A stretch of DNA of 30,460 nucleotides from JBEGQX01 sp041180805 (lineage in GTDB: Bacteria; Planctomycetota; Planctomycetia; Gemmatales; Gemmataceae). The stretch lies in NCBI GenBank assembly GCA_041180805.1, contig JBEGQX010000201.1:1-30460 (forward strand). The letters are read 5' to 3'. The position numbers were made by a program, and so were the translations under genes. The notes beneath the pieces are model-generated. The model did not search any database and was not told the DNA's origin. It saw only the letters and a program-made list of their open reading frames with translations. This document shows positions 24,821 to 30,460 of the stretch, piece by piece (position 1 is the stretch's first letter; each line of letters begins with the position of its first letter).

Positions 24821-26389
24821 ATGCCAAGGGTTGAGGTTGTAATCAGAAAGTTCCTCCCTGCAATCATGTTTTTTCATGGTTTGCTGGCCCTTGTTTCTGT
24901 TTCTATCGCGCAAAATCCGCAAGACAACGCTGCAACTTATTACTCTCGCGACAAAAATTTCCTTATCCCATTTAAGTCTCCCGGGGTTGCTTCAAAAATC
25001 TCCAAGATCATGCTTCATGTCTCGGAAGATTTTGGAAAGACTTACGCCCTTGCTGGTACTGCGATTCCTTCGCAGGACCAGTTTCTTTTCCGTTCTCCCA
25101 AGGATGGCTGGTACTGGTTTGCGGTTCAAAGCCAGGAAGTGGATGGCAAAATGTCTCCACCCAACATCAATCTTGCCCCACCCTCATTAAAAATCTGCGT
25201 CGATTCAACACCTCCTCAAGTAACCCTTCGAGGGATCTTGAAGGATGGGGTCGCCAATGTGGATTGGGATATCCGCGATGAAAACCTGGATCTTGCAACC
25301 ATGCGACTTGAATTCCGCGGCGCGGATGGCAAAGAATGGGTTCCCTTGTCCGCCCAACAACTTGCACAAGGCCAGCACAACTGGAATCCCTCGGGGTCTT
25401 CCAGCATTGAAGTACACTTAACCATCCGCGACAAAGCTGGTAATTTTGGCGAAAGCAAAATTGCCATACAACCGAATGGTATGCGTTCCGGATCCATAGC
25501 ATTGGATGGTACGGGCGCCAAAGGCAATGTCTCCATGGTGAAAAGCAGAAGGTTTCAGTTGAACTACAAGATCGATGATGTGGGGCCATCGGATGTTTCC
25601 CGAATCGAGGTTTATGTTACCCGCGATGGAGGAAGAACCTGGCGAAAATATGACCAGGATGCACCTAAAAATCCCCCCTGCACCATCGAGGTTCCAGAAG
25701 AGGGTCGTTATGGCTTTACCCTGATAGCCCGAAGTGGTGTTGACCTTGGGGAACAACCCCCCAGATCTGGTGATATTCCCCATTTCTGGGTTGAGGTGGA
25801 TGAGACAAGGCCTGTTGTGCGCCTAATTGGTGTGGATGTCGGCCGGGGTATTGATTTAGGAAATCTTTCCATAACCTGGACAGCTTCAGATCGTTACTTG
25901 GGCCCGAATCCCATCCAGATTTCATACGCCAAAACTGCGGAAGGCCCCTGGACACCAGCGGTCTCTAATCTACCCAACACGGGTAGATACGTTTGGCGTT
26001 TGCCAAACGACGGCCTACCCTACCAATTTTTCCTTCGTGTGGAAGCAACCGACCTAGCCGGAAATGTGGGAACTGCAGAAACTACCGCTCCAGTTAAAGT
26101 GGACCTTTCAACCCCAAAAGCCAGGGTTATTAGCGCGGAAGTAACTGCCATCGGTGGTGCAGGCAACGCATCCGCGGCGCCAAGTACCCCTGTCAATAAC
26201 TTCACGCCGCCACCACCTCCATCATCACCATTGCCTTCTAATAACAATCCGCCACCATTTAGTCCACCACCACCACCGCCCCCCTCATCACCATCACCTG
26301 AAAAGTCACCTGCCAACCCGGCTTCCTTTCCAGGTTCAGGAAATGGATCAGTTTCACCTTTCCCCTCCAATCCAAACAAAAACGATTAG
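24821..26389 (+). CDS. Secreted Ig-like repeat protein with proline-rich tail
   Basis: A 522-residue exported protein. The signal peptide runs to about residue 30 (FFHGLLALVSVSIA, then QNPQ). Two module types then alternate. A modules (about 46-129 and 243-328) share an IxxxxxSxDxGxTW-like core (LHVSEDFGKTY, VYVTRDGGRTW) and a GWYWF/GRYGF strand. B modules (about 130-220 and 329-435) start DSTPPQVTLRG or DETRPVVRLIG and end with RDKAGNFG or TDLAGNVG. These look like Ig/fibronectin-like folds. Residues 455-522 are proline- and serine-rich with PPPPP runs and probably disordered. The Shine-Dalgarno sequence is weak, so a later start at the Met before FFHG cannot be excluded. Function unknown; surface or adhesive role is inference. 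Confidence 0.82.
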   Translation: MPRVEVVIRKFLPAIMFFHGLLALVSVSIAQNPQDNAATYYSRDKNFLIPFKSPGVASKISKIMLHVSEDFGKTYALAGTAIPSQDQFLFRSPKDGWYWFAVQSQEVDGKMSPPNINLAPPSLKICVDSTPPQVTLRGILKDGVANVDWDIRDENLDLATMRLEFRGADGKEWVPLSAQQLAQGQHNWNPSGSSSIEVHLTIRDKAGNFGESKIAIQPNGMRSGSIALDGTGAKGNVSMVKSRRFQLNYKIDDVGPSDVSRIEVYVTRDGGRTWRKYDQDAPKNPPCTIEVPEEGRYGFTLIARSGVDLGEQPPRSGDIPHFWVEVDETRPVVRLIGVDVGRGIDLGNLSITWTASDRYLGPNPIQISYAKTAEGPWTPAVSNLPNTGRYVWRLPNDGLPYQFFLRVEATDLAGNVGTAETTAPVKVDLSTPKARVISAEVTAIGGAGNASAAPSTPVNNFTPPPPPSSPLPSNNNPPPFSPPPPPPPSSPSPEKSPANPASFPGSGNGSVSPFPSNPNKND

Positions 26390-26460
26390 CCACTCGTATT
26401 TGCATTCTTAAGTGGCTAGGATAATTTCATATTTCCTAGACCTCTCGAGAGCCATCCAAG

Positions 26461-27465
26461 ATGGATGCAGAATCGTTTCTTCAATCCCTACCCAAGTTTC
26501 AACCAGCACCCATTTTTGTACTGGCTGGCACAGAGGATTATTTGAAGCGCAGGGTTTCCAAATCCCTTCGCGATATGCTGCTTGGGGAAGACAAGGACAT
26601 GGGAACCGCCATTTTTGATGGCGAAAAAACTTCTTTTGCCCAGGTTCGCGAAGAACTAACCACTGTATCTTTCTTTGGCGGGCAAAGAGTGGCCTGGGTC
26701 GATTCTGCCGCGGATTTCATTTCTAAAAACCGTGATGCCCTGGAAAAATATCTTCAAACACCCTCTGCCAACGGGGTACTGGTACTGGACACAACCTCCT
26801 GGCCTTCAAACACCCGGTTGGCAAAAATACTTCCCAAGCATGCACTGATTTTGTGCGAGGCTCCAACCCAAAGAGAATCACTAGTGACTTGGTGTGTTCA
26901 TCATGCCAAGGAAAACCACAAGAAGAAACTTCCCACTGATGCCGCCAACCTTCTTGTTGACTTGATTGGACCGGACTTGGGAAGGCTGGATCAGGAAATC
27001 GCAAAGCTTGCCTGCTATGCCATCGACCTTACATCCATTGAGTGCAAACATGTGGATCTTTTGGTTGGCCTCGGGCAGGTGGAGAAAATCTGGAAAGTTT
27101 TTGATTATTTGGCGCAGGGTAAGGCACCTGAAGCATTCGGAGTTCTTCAAGAATTGTTGCTTATGGGAGAAGAACCCATAAAGATTCTTGGGGCTTTTGC
27201 ATCCCAACTGCGAAAACTAGCTTTTGCGGCAAGAATGGCATCACAGGGCAAAGCCATGGGGTTTGCTTTGGAAAAAGCAGGTGTTCCCCCTTTCGGCAAA
27301 GCTTCGGCTGAAGCCCAACTGCGAAAAATAGGCAAGGCAAAGGCAGGGCAAATTCTAAATTGGCTTGTTGAGGCGGATATTGGCATGAAAGGTGGAAGCT
27401 TTATCGAGCCTTCCGCCATATTGGAAAGATTACTCGCAAAGCTTTCAGGCAAAGGTTCGGCATGA
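26461..27465 (+). CDS. holA: DNA polymerase III subunit delta
   Basis: A 334-residue clamp-loader delta subunit, which opens the beta sliding clamp during replication. Marks of the family are FVLAGTEDYLKRR near residue 20, TVSFFGGQRVAWVD near 68, NGVLVLDTTSWPSNTRLAK around 104, LIGPDLGRLDQEIAKLACYA around 168-187 and the helical FDYLAQGKAPEAFGVLQELL toward the end. The length is typical. The Shine-Dalgarno sequence is weak (GAGAG, within a palindrome at 26442-26451). It overlaps pdxA by 4 bases. Confidence 0.9.
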   Translation: MDAESFLQSLPKFQPAPIFVLAGTEDYLKRRVSKSLRDMLLGEDKDMGTAIFDGEKTSFAQVREELTTVSFFGGQRVAWVDSAADFISKNRDALEKYLQTPSANGVLVLDTTSWPSNTRLAKILPKHALILCEAPTQRESLVTWCVHHAKENHKKKLPTDAANLLVDLIGPDLGRLDQEIAKLACYAIDLTSIECKHVDLLVGLGQVEKIWKVFDYLAQGKAPEAFGVLQELLLMGEEPIKILGAFASQLRKLAFAARMASQGKAMGFALEKAGVPPFGKASAEAQLRKIGKAKAGQILNWLVEADIGMKGGSFIEPSAILERLLAKLSGKGSA

Positions 27466-28445
27466 ACACATCAAGCAAGCTGCTGATCACCATGGGAGAT
27501 GTCGCGGGGGTTGGCCCGGAGATCATCGCTAAAGCCTGGCCCGCTTTGAATAAAATCTGCAGGCCAATAGTGGTTGGTGATCCTGAATGGATGAAAAAAG
27601 CCATCCTTTTGGTTAATCCCTCATGGGATATTGAAACAATCACCGATCCGGGAAAAGCATCCCCGAATTCAAATAAAATTAGCTGCCTTAAGATTCCAAC
27701 AGCCGACCTTTCAGACGTTGCCAAGTGCAAAATTAGCGCAAAGGCTGGTCAGGCTGCGCATGATTTTTTGATAAATGCCATCGATTTAACCATGGCAGGC
27801 TTTGCGGATGGAATTGTGACCTGTCCGCTTCATAAGGAAGGGCTACACTTGGCCGGGCTGGATTATCCCGGCCACACAGAAATCCTGGCCACCAGAACCA
27901 AAGCTCGTGAGCATGTGATGATTCTGGCCCTGCCTAACCTTGCGGTGGCACATGTCACCCTGCATACCGCCTTGAAAAATGTTTTTGAAGAACTTTCGAC
28001 CGAAAGAATTATTGCCCGTGCGGAATTATTGGATGATTTACTTACCAGGGTTCATCAAAGAAAACCCAGGCTTGCTGTTTGCGCACTCAATCCGCACGCC
28101 AGCGATGGCGGGCTTTTTGGAAATGAGGAACAAACAACCATAGAACCCGCGGTTAATAAATGCATCACCAAAGGAATGAACATCCAAGGACCTTTTCCCG
28201 CTGATACTTTGTTTCTACGGGCAAGCCAGGGAGAATTTGATGGCGTTGTGGCCATGTACCATGATCAAGGGCATATTGCCCTGAAACTTCTAGGAAAAAG
28301 ATCCACGGTTAATATTACCGCCGGGATTCCCATCATTCGAACTAGCGTGGCCCATGGTACCGCTTATGACATAGCCTGGCAGGGAATCGCAGACGAGGGC
28401 AGCTTGATAAGCGCCGCCCAATGGGCTGTAAATCTTAGAAAATAG
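27462..28445 (+). CDS. pdxA: 4-hydroxythreonine-4-phosphate dehydrogenase
   Basis: A 327-residue enzyme of the deoxyxylulose-dependent pyridoxal phosphate pathway. It oxidises 4-hydroxythreonine 4-phosphate before condensation by PdxJ. Motifs are MGDVAGVGPEIIAKA (canonical GDPAGIGPE), VTCPLHKEGLHLAG, YPGHTEILA, and ALNPHASDGGLFGNEE (canonical NPHAGE). YHDQGHIALKLL and IIRTSVAHGTAYDIAWQG follow. The metal-binding histidines should be H168, H212 and H267. The AGE to ASD change and VA in the first loop are mild departures. PdxA2-like dehydrogenases of other four-carbon acids remain possible. The ATGA overlap with holA suggests coupling. Confidence 0.92.
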   Translation: MNTSSKLLITMGDVAGVGPEIIAKAWPALNKICRPIVVGDPEWMKKAILLVNPSWDIETITDPGKASPNSNKISCLKIPTADLSDVAKCKISAKAGQAAHDFLINAIDLTMAGFADGIVTCPLHKEGLHLAGLDYPGHTEILATRTKAREHVMILALPNLAVAHVTLHTALKNVFEELSTERIIARAELLDDLLTRVHQRKPRLAVCALNPHASDGGLFGNEEQTTIEPAVNKCITKGMNIQGPFPADTLFLRASQGEFDGVVAMYHDQGHIALKLLGKRSTVNITAGIPIIRTSVAHGTAYDIAWQGIADEGSLISAAQWAVNLRK

Positions 28446-28580
28446 TGAAAGGCAAGGTTTTTTCTTGTGTTTAGAAAAAATCACGCCATGATAAAATGCA
28501 TAATCGAAACTCCTGCAAGTTGCGGGTGTTTAGAAGTTAAGAATTTAGTTGGGATAAGGTTTCCTGACAATTTTAACCTT

Positions 28581-28594
28581 GGCTCTTAAGAGCC
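28581..28594 (+). promoter_or_regulatory. 14-bp perfect palindrome before a small secreted protein gene
   Basis: GGCTCTTAAGAGCC is a perfect palindrome ending 5 bases before the GGAG Shine-Dalgarno sequence of the gene at 28613. In RNA it folds into a 5-bp stem with a TTAA loop. It could be an operator or a translation-control hairpin. Confidence 0.45.
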
Positions 28595-28612
28595 CTTTTG
28601 GAGATTAAATCC

Positions 28613-28906
28613 ATGTTTCGTCGTATGTTTTTTGCAGTGGCTGCACTTGCTTTCGTTGCAGTTGGCGTAATCGCTGGTGAACACAAGGGCGCAATCGTTA
28701 AGTACGAAGAAGGTAAGAGCCTTACCCTGAAGACCAAGAAAGATGGCGAAAAGACCCTTAAGATCGCCAAGGATGCCAAAATTGACGATAAAGTTTCCAA
28801 GAAACTTGGCAAACTTAGCGACAAAGGCATGCCTGCAATCGTTGTGACCAACGACAAAGACGAAGTAACCGAGATCAAGGCTGCTGAAAAGAAAGACAAG
28901 AAGTAA
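28613..28906 (+). CDS. Small secreted lysine-rich protein
   Basis: A 97-residue protein with a clear signal peptide (MFRRMFFAVAALAFVAVGVI then AG). The mature part is small and lysine-rich with short beta-strand-like segments (HKGAIVKYEEGKSLTLKTKK, KTLKIAKDAKID, AIVVTNDKDEVTEI), probably a compact beta-barrel-like fold. A TTG at 28598 is in frame, but the ATG at 28613 has GGAG 9 bases upstream. A palindrome precedes it and a strong terminator follows, so it is probably a single-gene unit. Family and function unknown. Confidence 0.8.
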   Translation: MFRRMFFAVAALAFVAVGVIAGEHKGAIVKYEEGKSLTLKTKKDGEKTLKIAKDAKIDDKVSKKLGKLSDKGMPAIVVTNDKDEVTEIKAAEKKDKK

Positions 28907-28924
28907 TAAGTCTTTTTGATTTCT

Positions 28925-28960
28925 AAAGACCCATCTGCCAAACAGGTGGGTCTTTTTTTA
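28925..28960 (+). terminator. Rho-independent terminator
   Basis: AAAGACCCATCTG (28925-28937) and CAGGTGGGTCTTT (28943-28955) form a 13-bp stem with one G-T pair and a 5-base loop, followed by TTTTT. It lies 18 bases after the small secreted protein gene and insulates it from rpsO. Confidence 0.88.
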
Positions 28961-28978
28961 ATTTAAAACACAATCCTA

Positions 28979-29006
28979 TTGATTTCCCCCCGAGTACTGA
29001 TAGGAT
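28979..29006 (+). promoter_or_regulatory. Candidate rpsO promoter overlapped by an inverted repeat
   Basis: TTGATT (28979-28984) and TAGGAT (29001-29006) are separated by 16 bases. The spacing is acceptable and each hexamer matches its consensus at four of six positions. AATCCTAT (28972-28979) and ATAGGATT (29000-29007) form a perfect 8-bp inverted repeat that touches both boxes. The predicted leader would be about 65 nt. Confidence 0.4.
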
Positions 29007-29037
29007 TTAATTGAGTAAAATGTTTATGGACCAAGTA

Positions 29038-29054
29038 AGGCTTATGGTAAGCCT
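29038..29054 (+). promoter_or_regulatory. Leader hairpin of rpsO
   Basis: AGGCTTA (29038-29044) and TAAGCCT (29048-29054) form a perfect 7-bp stem with a TGG loop. It ends 3 bases before GGAGGT and 13 bases before the GGAG next to the rpsO start. S15 is known to repress its own mRNA by binding structured leaders in several bacteria, so this hairpin is a natural candidate. That role is inference. Confidence 0.5.
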
Positions 29055-29077
29055 GTCGGAGGTCGGTGGAGAGCGCA

Positions 29078-29347
29078 ATGTCGATCACTAAGGAACGCAA
29101 GTCTCAGCTCATCGGTGAATATCGCCGCAAAGAATCAGATACTGGTTCTCCTGAGGTGCAAATTGCAATTTTAACTGAACGAATCAACGAATTGCATGAG
29201 CATTTGCGTAGCCATAAGAAAGATCATGCAAGCCGTCGTGGCTTGTTGATGATGGTCAGCAAAAGATCAGGTCTTTTGGCTTACCTGAAAAATCAGGATC
29301 GTAATAGCTACACCAACTTGATCGGTCGTCTTGGCCTGCGCAAATAA
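29078..29347 (+). CDS. rpsO: 30S ribosomal protein S15
   Basis: Exactly 89 residues including Met, the standard length of S15, a primary binder of 16S rRNA on the small subunit platform. TGSPEVQIAILTERINELHE, HKKDHASRRGLLMMVSKR and LLAYLKNQDRNSYTNLIGRL are the family signatures. A GTG at 29066 is in frame, but the ATG at 29078 gives the standard protein and has GGAG 6 bases upstream. It lies upstream of pnp, the common bacterial order. Confidence 0.97.
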   Translation: MSITKERKSQLIGEYRRKESDTGSPEVQIAILTERINELHEHLRSHKKDHASRRGLLMMVSKRSGLLAYLKNQDRNSYTNLIGRLGLRK

Positions 29348-29398
29348 TTTATTGAATCGCAGGAATTAATTTTAACGACAGATCATCTGCTTTCCGTT

Positions 29399-29428
29399 GT
29401 TCCCTTGGTCTGGATGGAATTAGGGAAC
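29399..29428 (+). other. Stem-loop in the rpsO-pnp spacer
   Basis: GTTCCCT (29399-29405) and AGGGAAC (29422-29428) form a 7-bp stem with a 16-base loop, about 50 bases after rpsO. The nearest T-run (TCTTTTTT) is over 20 bases further on, so it is not a standard terminator. It may be a processing or mRNA-stability hairpin. Confidence 0.4.
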
Positions 29429-29566
29429 TCAGTTGGATAGTCCTATATTGTCTTTTTTGGAAAAGTCATTTTTTCGGCGTAAGCTCGAAATTGGATGCAT
29501 TTTAACTTGTATCTCCCCTTTAATATCCACTCATAAACCCATTTTGAATTCACTTGTTTTACATGC

Positions 29567-29584
29567 TTTGGCAATCGTGCCAAA
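29567..29584 (+). promoter_or_regulatory. Leader hairpin of pnp
   Basis: TTTGGCA (29567-29573) and TGCCAAA (29578-29584) form a perfect 7-bp stem with an ATCG loop. It ends 3 bases before TAGGAGG, the pnp Shine-Dalgarno sequence. In E. coli, the pnp leader folds into a hairpin that is cut by RNase III and used for self-control by PNPase. This one is smaller, and the same role is only inferred. Confidence 0.5.
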
Positions 29585-29602
29585 CTGTAGGAGGATGTTT
29601 AC

Positions 29603-30460
29603 GTGCAAGCAATTCGTGTAGAAAAACAGATGGGTGCGCACACCCTGATTCTTGAAACTGGCAAACTGGCAAAACAGGCTCATGGCGCCGTAGTTGTTCG
29701 CTACGCGGATACCATGACCCTTTCCACCGCTGTGGAAGGTGCTTCAGATACTGGCAAAGATTTTTTCCCGCTGGTGGTTGATTATCGGGAAAAGACCTAT
29801 GCGGCAGGCAAATTTCCCGGTGGTTATATCAAGCGTGAGACCAGGCCCACCACCAAGGAAACCCTTACTTCCAGACTTATCGACAGGCCAATTCGGCCTT
29901 TGTTTCCCGCGGATTACTTCCGTGAAGTTCAGGTGATGGCTTCCACCATTTCCGCTGACAGGGATTATGATCCAGATGTTCTTGCGATGATTGGCTCCAG
30001 CGCAGCATTGCATATTTCGCAGATTCCCTTCGTGCAGCCCACAGGCTCTGTTCGAATCGCACGGGTGGCAAATCAATTTGTAATTTTCCCTTCCTACGCA
30101 CAAGTTGAGGAAAGCGATCTGGACTTGGTTGTGGCAGGAACAAAAGACGCAATCACCATGATCGAAGGCTTTGCCAAAGAAATGCCTGAAGATCAAATGT
30201 ATGAAGCGGTTCTGTTTGCTCACGATCAGATCCGCATTATTGTGGATCTGATTCATCAGCTTCGCAAAGAAATGGGGCTTCCTGAAAAAGTGCTTCCCCC
30301 TGCGCCAGCAGGCAACCCATTTATTGATGAATTAAAATCCAAATTCTATAAGGAATTTGCCCAGAAGAAGCAAACTCCAGGCAAATTGGAACGAGCCGCA
30401 GCAATCAAGGCATTCAAGGAAGAAATCACCAAGAAATACCTTCCCGAAGGAGTGGAAAAC
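29603..30460 (+). CDS. pnp: Polyribonucleotide nucleotidyltransferase (5' part)
   Basis: The first 286 codons of PNPase, open to the window edge; the full protein is usually about 700 residues. PNPase degrades RNA 3' to 5' with phosphate. The visible part is the first RNase PH domain, with GKFPGGYIKRETRPTTKETL then SRLIDRPIRPLFPADYF, followed by the beginning of the all-helical linker domain (SKFYKEFAQKKQTPG). The second RNase PH, KH and S1 domains lie beyond the window. The start is a GTG at 29603 with TAGGAGG 8 bases upstream. The adjacent ATG at 29595 is out of frame and closes after eight codons. Confidence 0.95.
   Translation, partial: MQAIRVEKQMGAHTLILETGKLAKQAHGAVVVRYADTMTLSTAVEGASDTGKDFFPLVVDYREKTYAAGKFPGGYIKRETRPTTKETLTSRLIDRPIRPLFPADYFREVQVMASTISADRDYDPDVLAMIGSSAALHISQIPFVQPTGSVRIARVANQFVIFPSYAQVEESDLDLVVAGTKDAITMIEGFAKEMPEDQMYEAVLFAHDQIRIIVDLIHQLRKEMGLPEKVLPPAPAGNPFIDELKSKFYKEFAQKKQTPGKLERAAAIKAFKEEITKKYLPEGVEN

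Noticed and set aside
1..30460. tRNA, rRNA, RNase P, tmRNA, CRISPR, insertion sequences and phage genes
   Set aside because: I looked by eye in the longer gaps for T-arm sequences, known RNA core motifs, regular spaced repeats and transposase-like motifs, and saw none. A covariance-model scan would be the proper check.

Overview
The window is a contiguous stretch of bacterial chromosome at about 45% GC, made mostly of well-conserved housekeeping genes plus several secreted or membrane proteins without clear families. I suspect Planctomycetota. The reasons are the mix of Gram-negative-style housekeeping genes, a glycine cleavage P protein split into two subunits, small cysteine-rich secreted proteins, an HTTM-type membrane protein with a membrane partner, and an Ig-like secreted protein with a proline-rich tail. 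This is inference from gene content, not a phylogenetic result. I see no phage, transposon, CRISPR array, tRNA or rRNA.

Layout. 1-3427 (+): a YgiQ-type radical SAM protein, an RluA-type pseudouridine synthase overlapping it, and a small hypothetical protein. 3424-8708 (-): a secreted helical-repeat protein, a secreted TPR protein, an RpoD-like sigma factor and a six-domain ribosomal protein S1, with a strong terminator between S1 and the sigma gene. 8916-9878 (-): cysteine synthase. 10086-17320 (+): a YihX-like HAD phosphatase and then a compact glycine/one-carbon operon, glyA-gcvT-gcvH-gcvPA-gcvPB followed by a LipM-like octanoyl/lipoyl transferase. 17472-18077 (-): a secreted protein with four cysteine-rich repeats. 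18078-18988: a long gap with a candidate 22-codon gene on the minus strand. 18989-21640 (+): recJ and a glycerophosphodiester phosphodiesterase. 21664-21891 (-): a second small cysteine-rich secreted protein. 22391-24663 (+): two translationally coupled membrane proteins, the second of the HTTM family. 24821-28445 (+): an Ig-like secreted protein, holA and pdxA. 28613-30460 (+): a small secreted lysine-rich protein, rpsO and the 5' part of pnp, which runs off the window.

How it works together. The glyA-gcv block encodes serine/glycine interconversion and three of the four glycine cleavage proteins (T, H and the split P). The last gene plausibly attaches the octanoyl or lipoyl group to GcvH. 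The L protein (lipoamide dehydrogenase) is not here and must be encoded elsewhere. rpsO-pnp is the widely conserved arrangement, and both genes carry a perfect 7-bp hairpin just upstream of their Shine-Dalgarno sequences, suggesting post-transcriptional control. Several other genes have perfect inverted repeats in their leaders.

Most of the window is ordinary. The parts most worth a second look are the membrane pair at 22391-24663, the cysteine-repeat protein and its smaller counterpart, the candidate micro-protein at 18773-18841, the LipM-like cysteine in the gcv operon, and the leader hairpins of rpsO and pnp.
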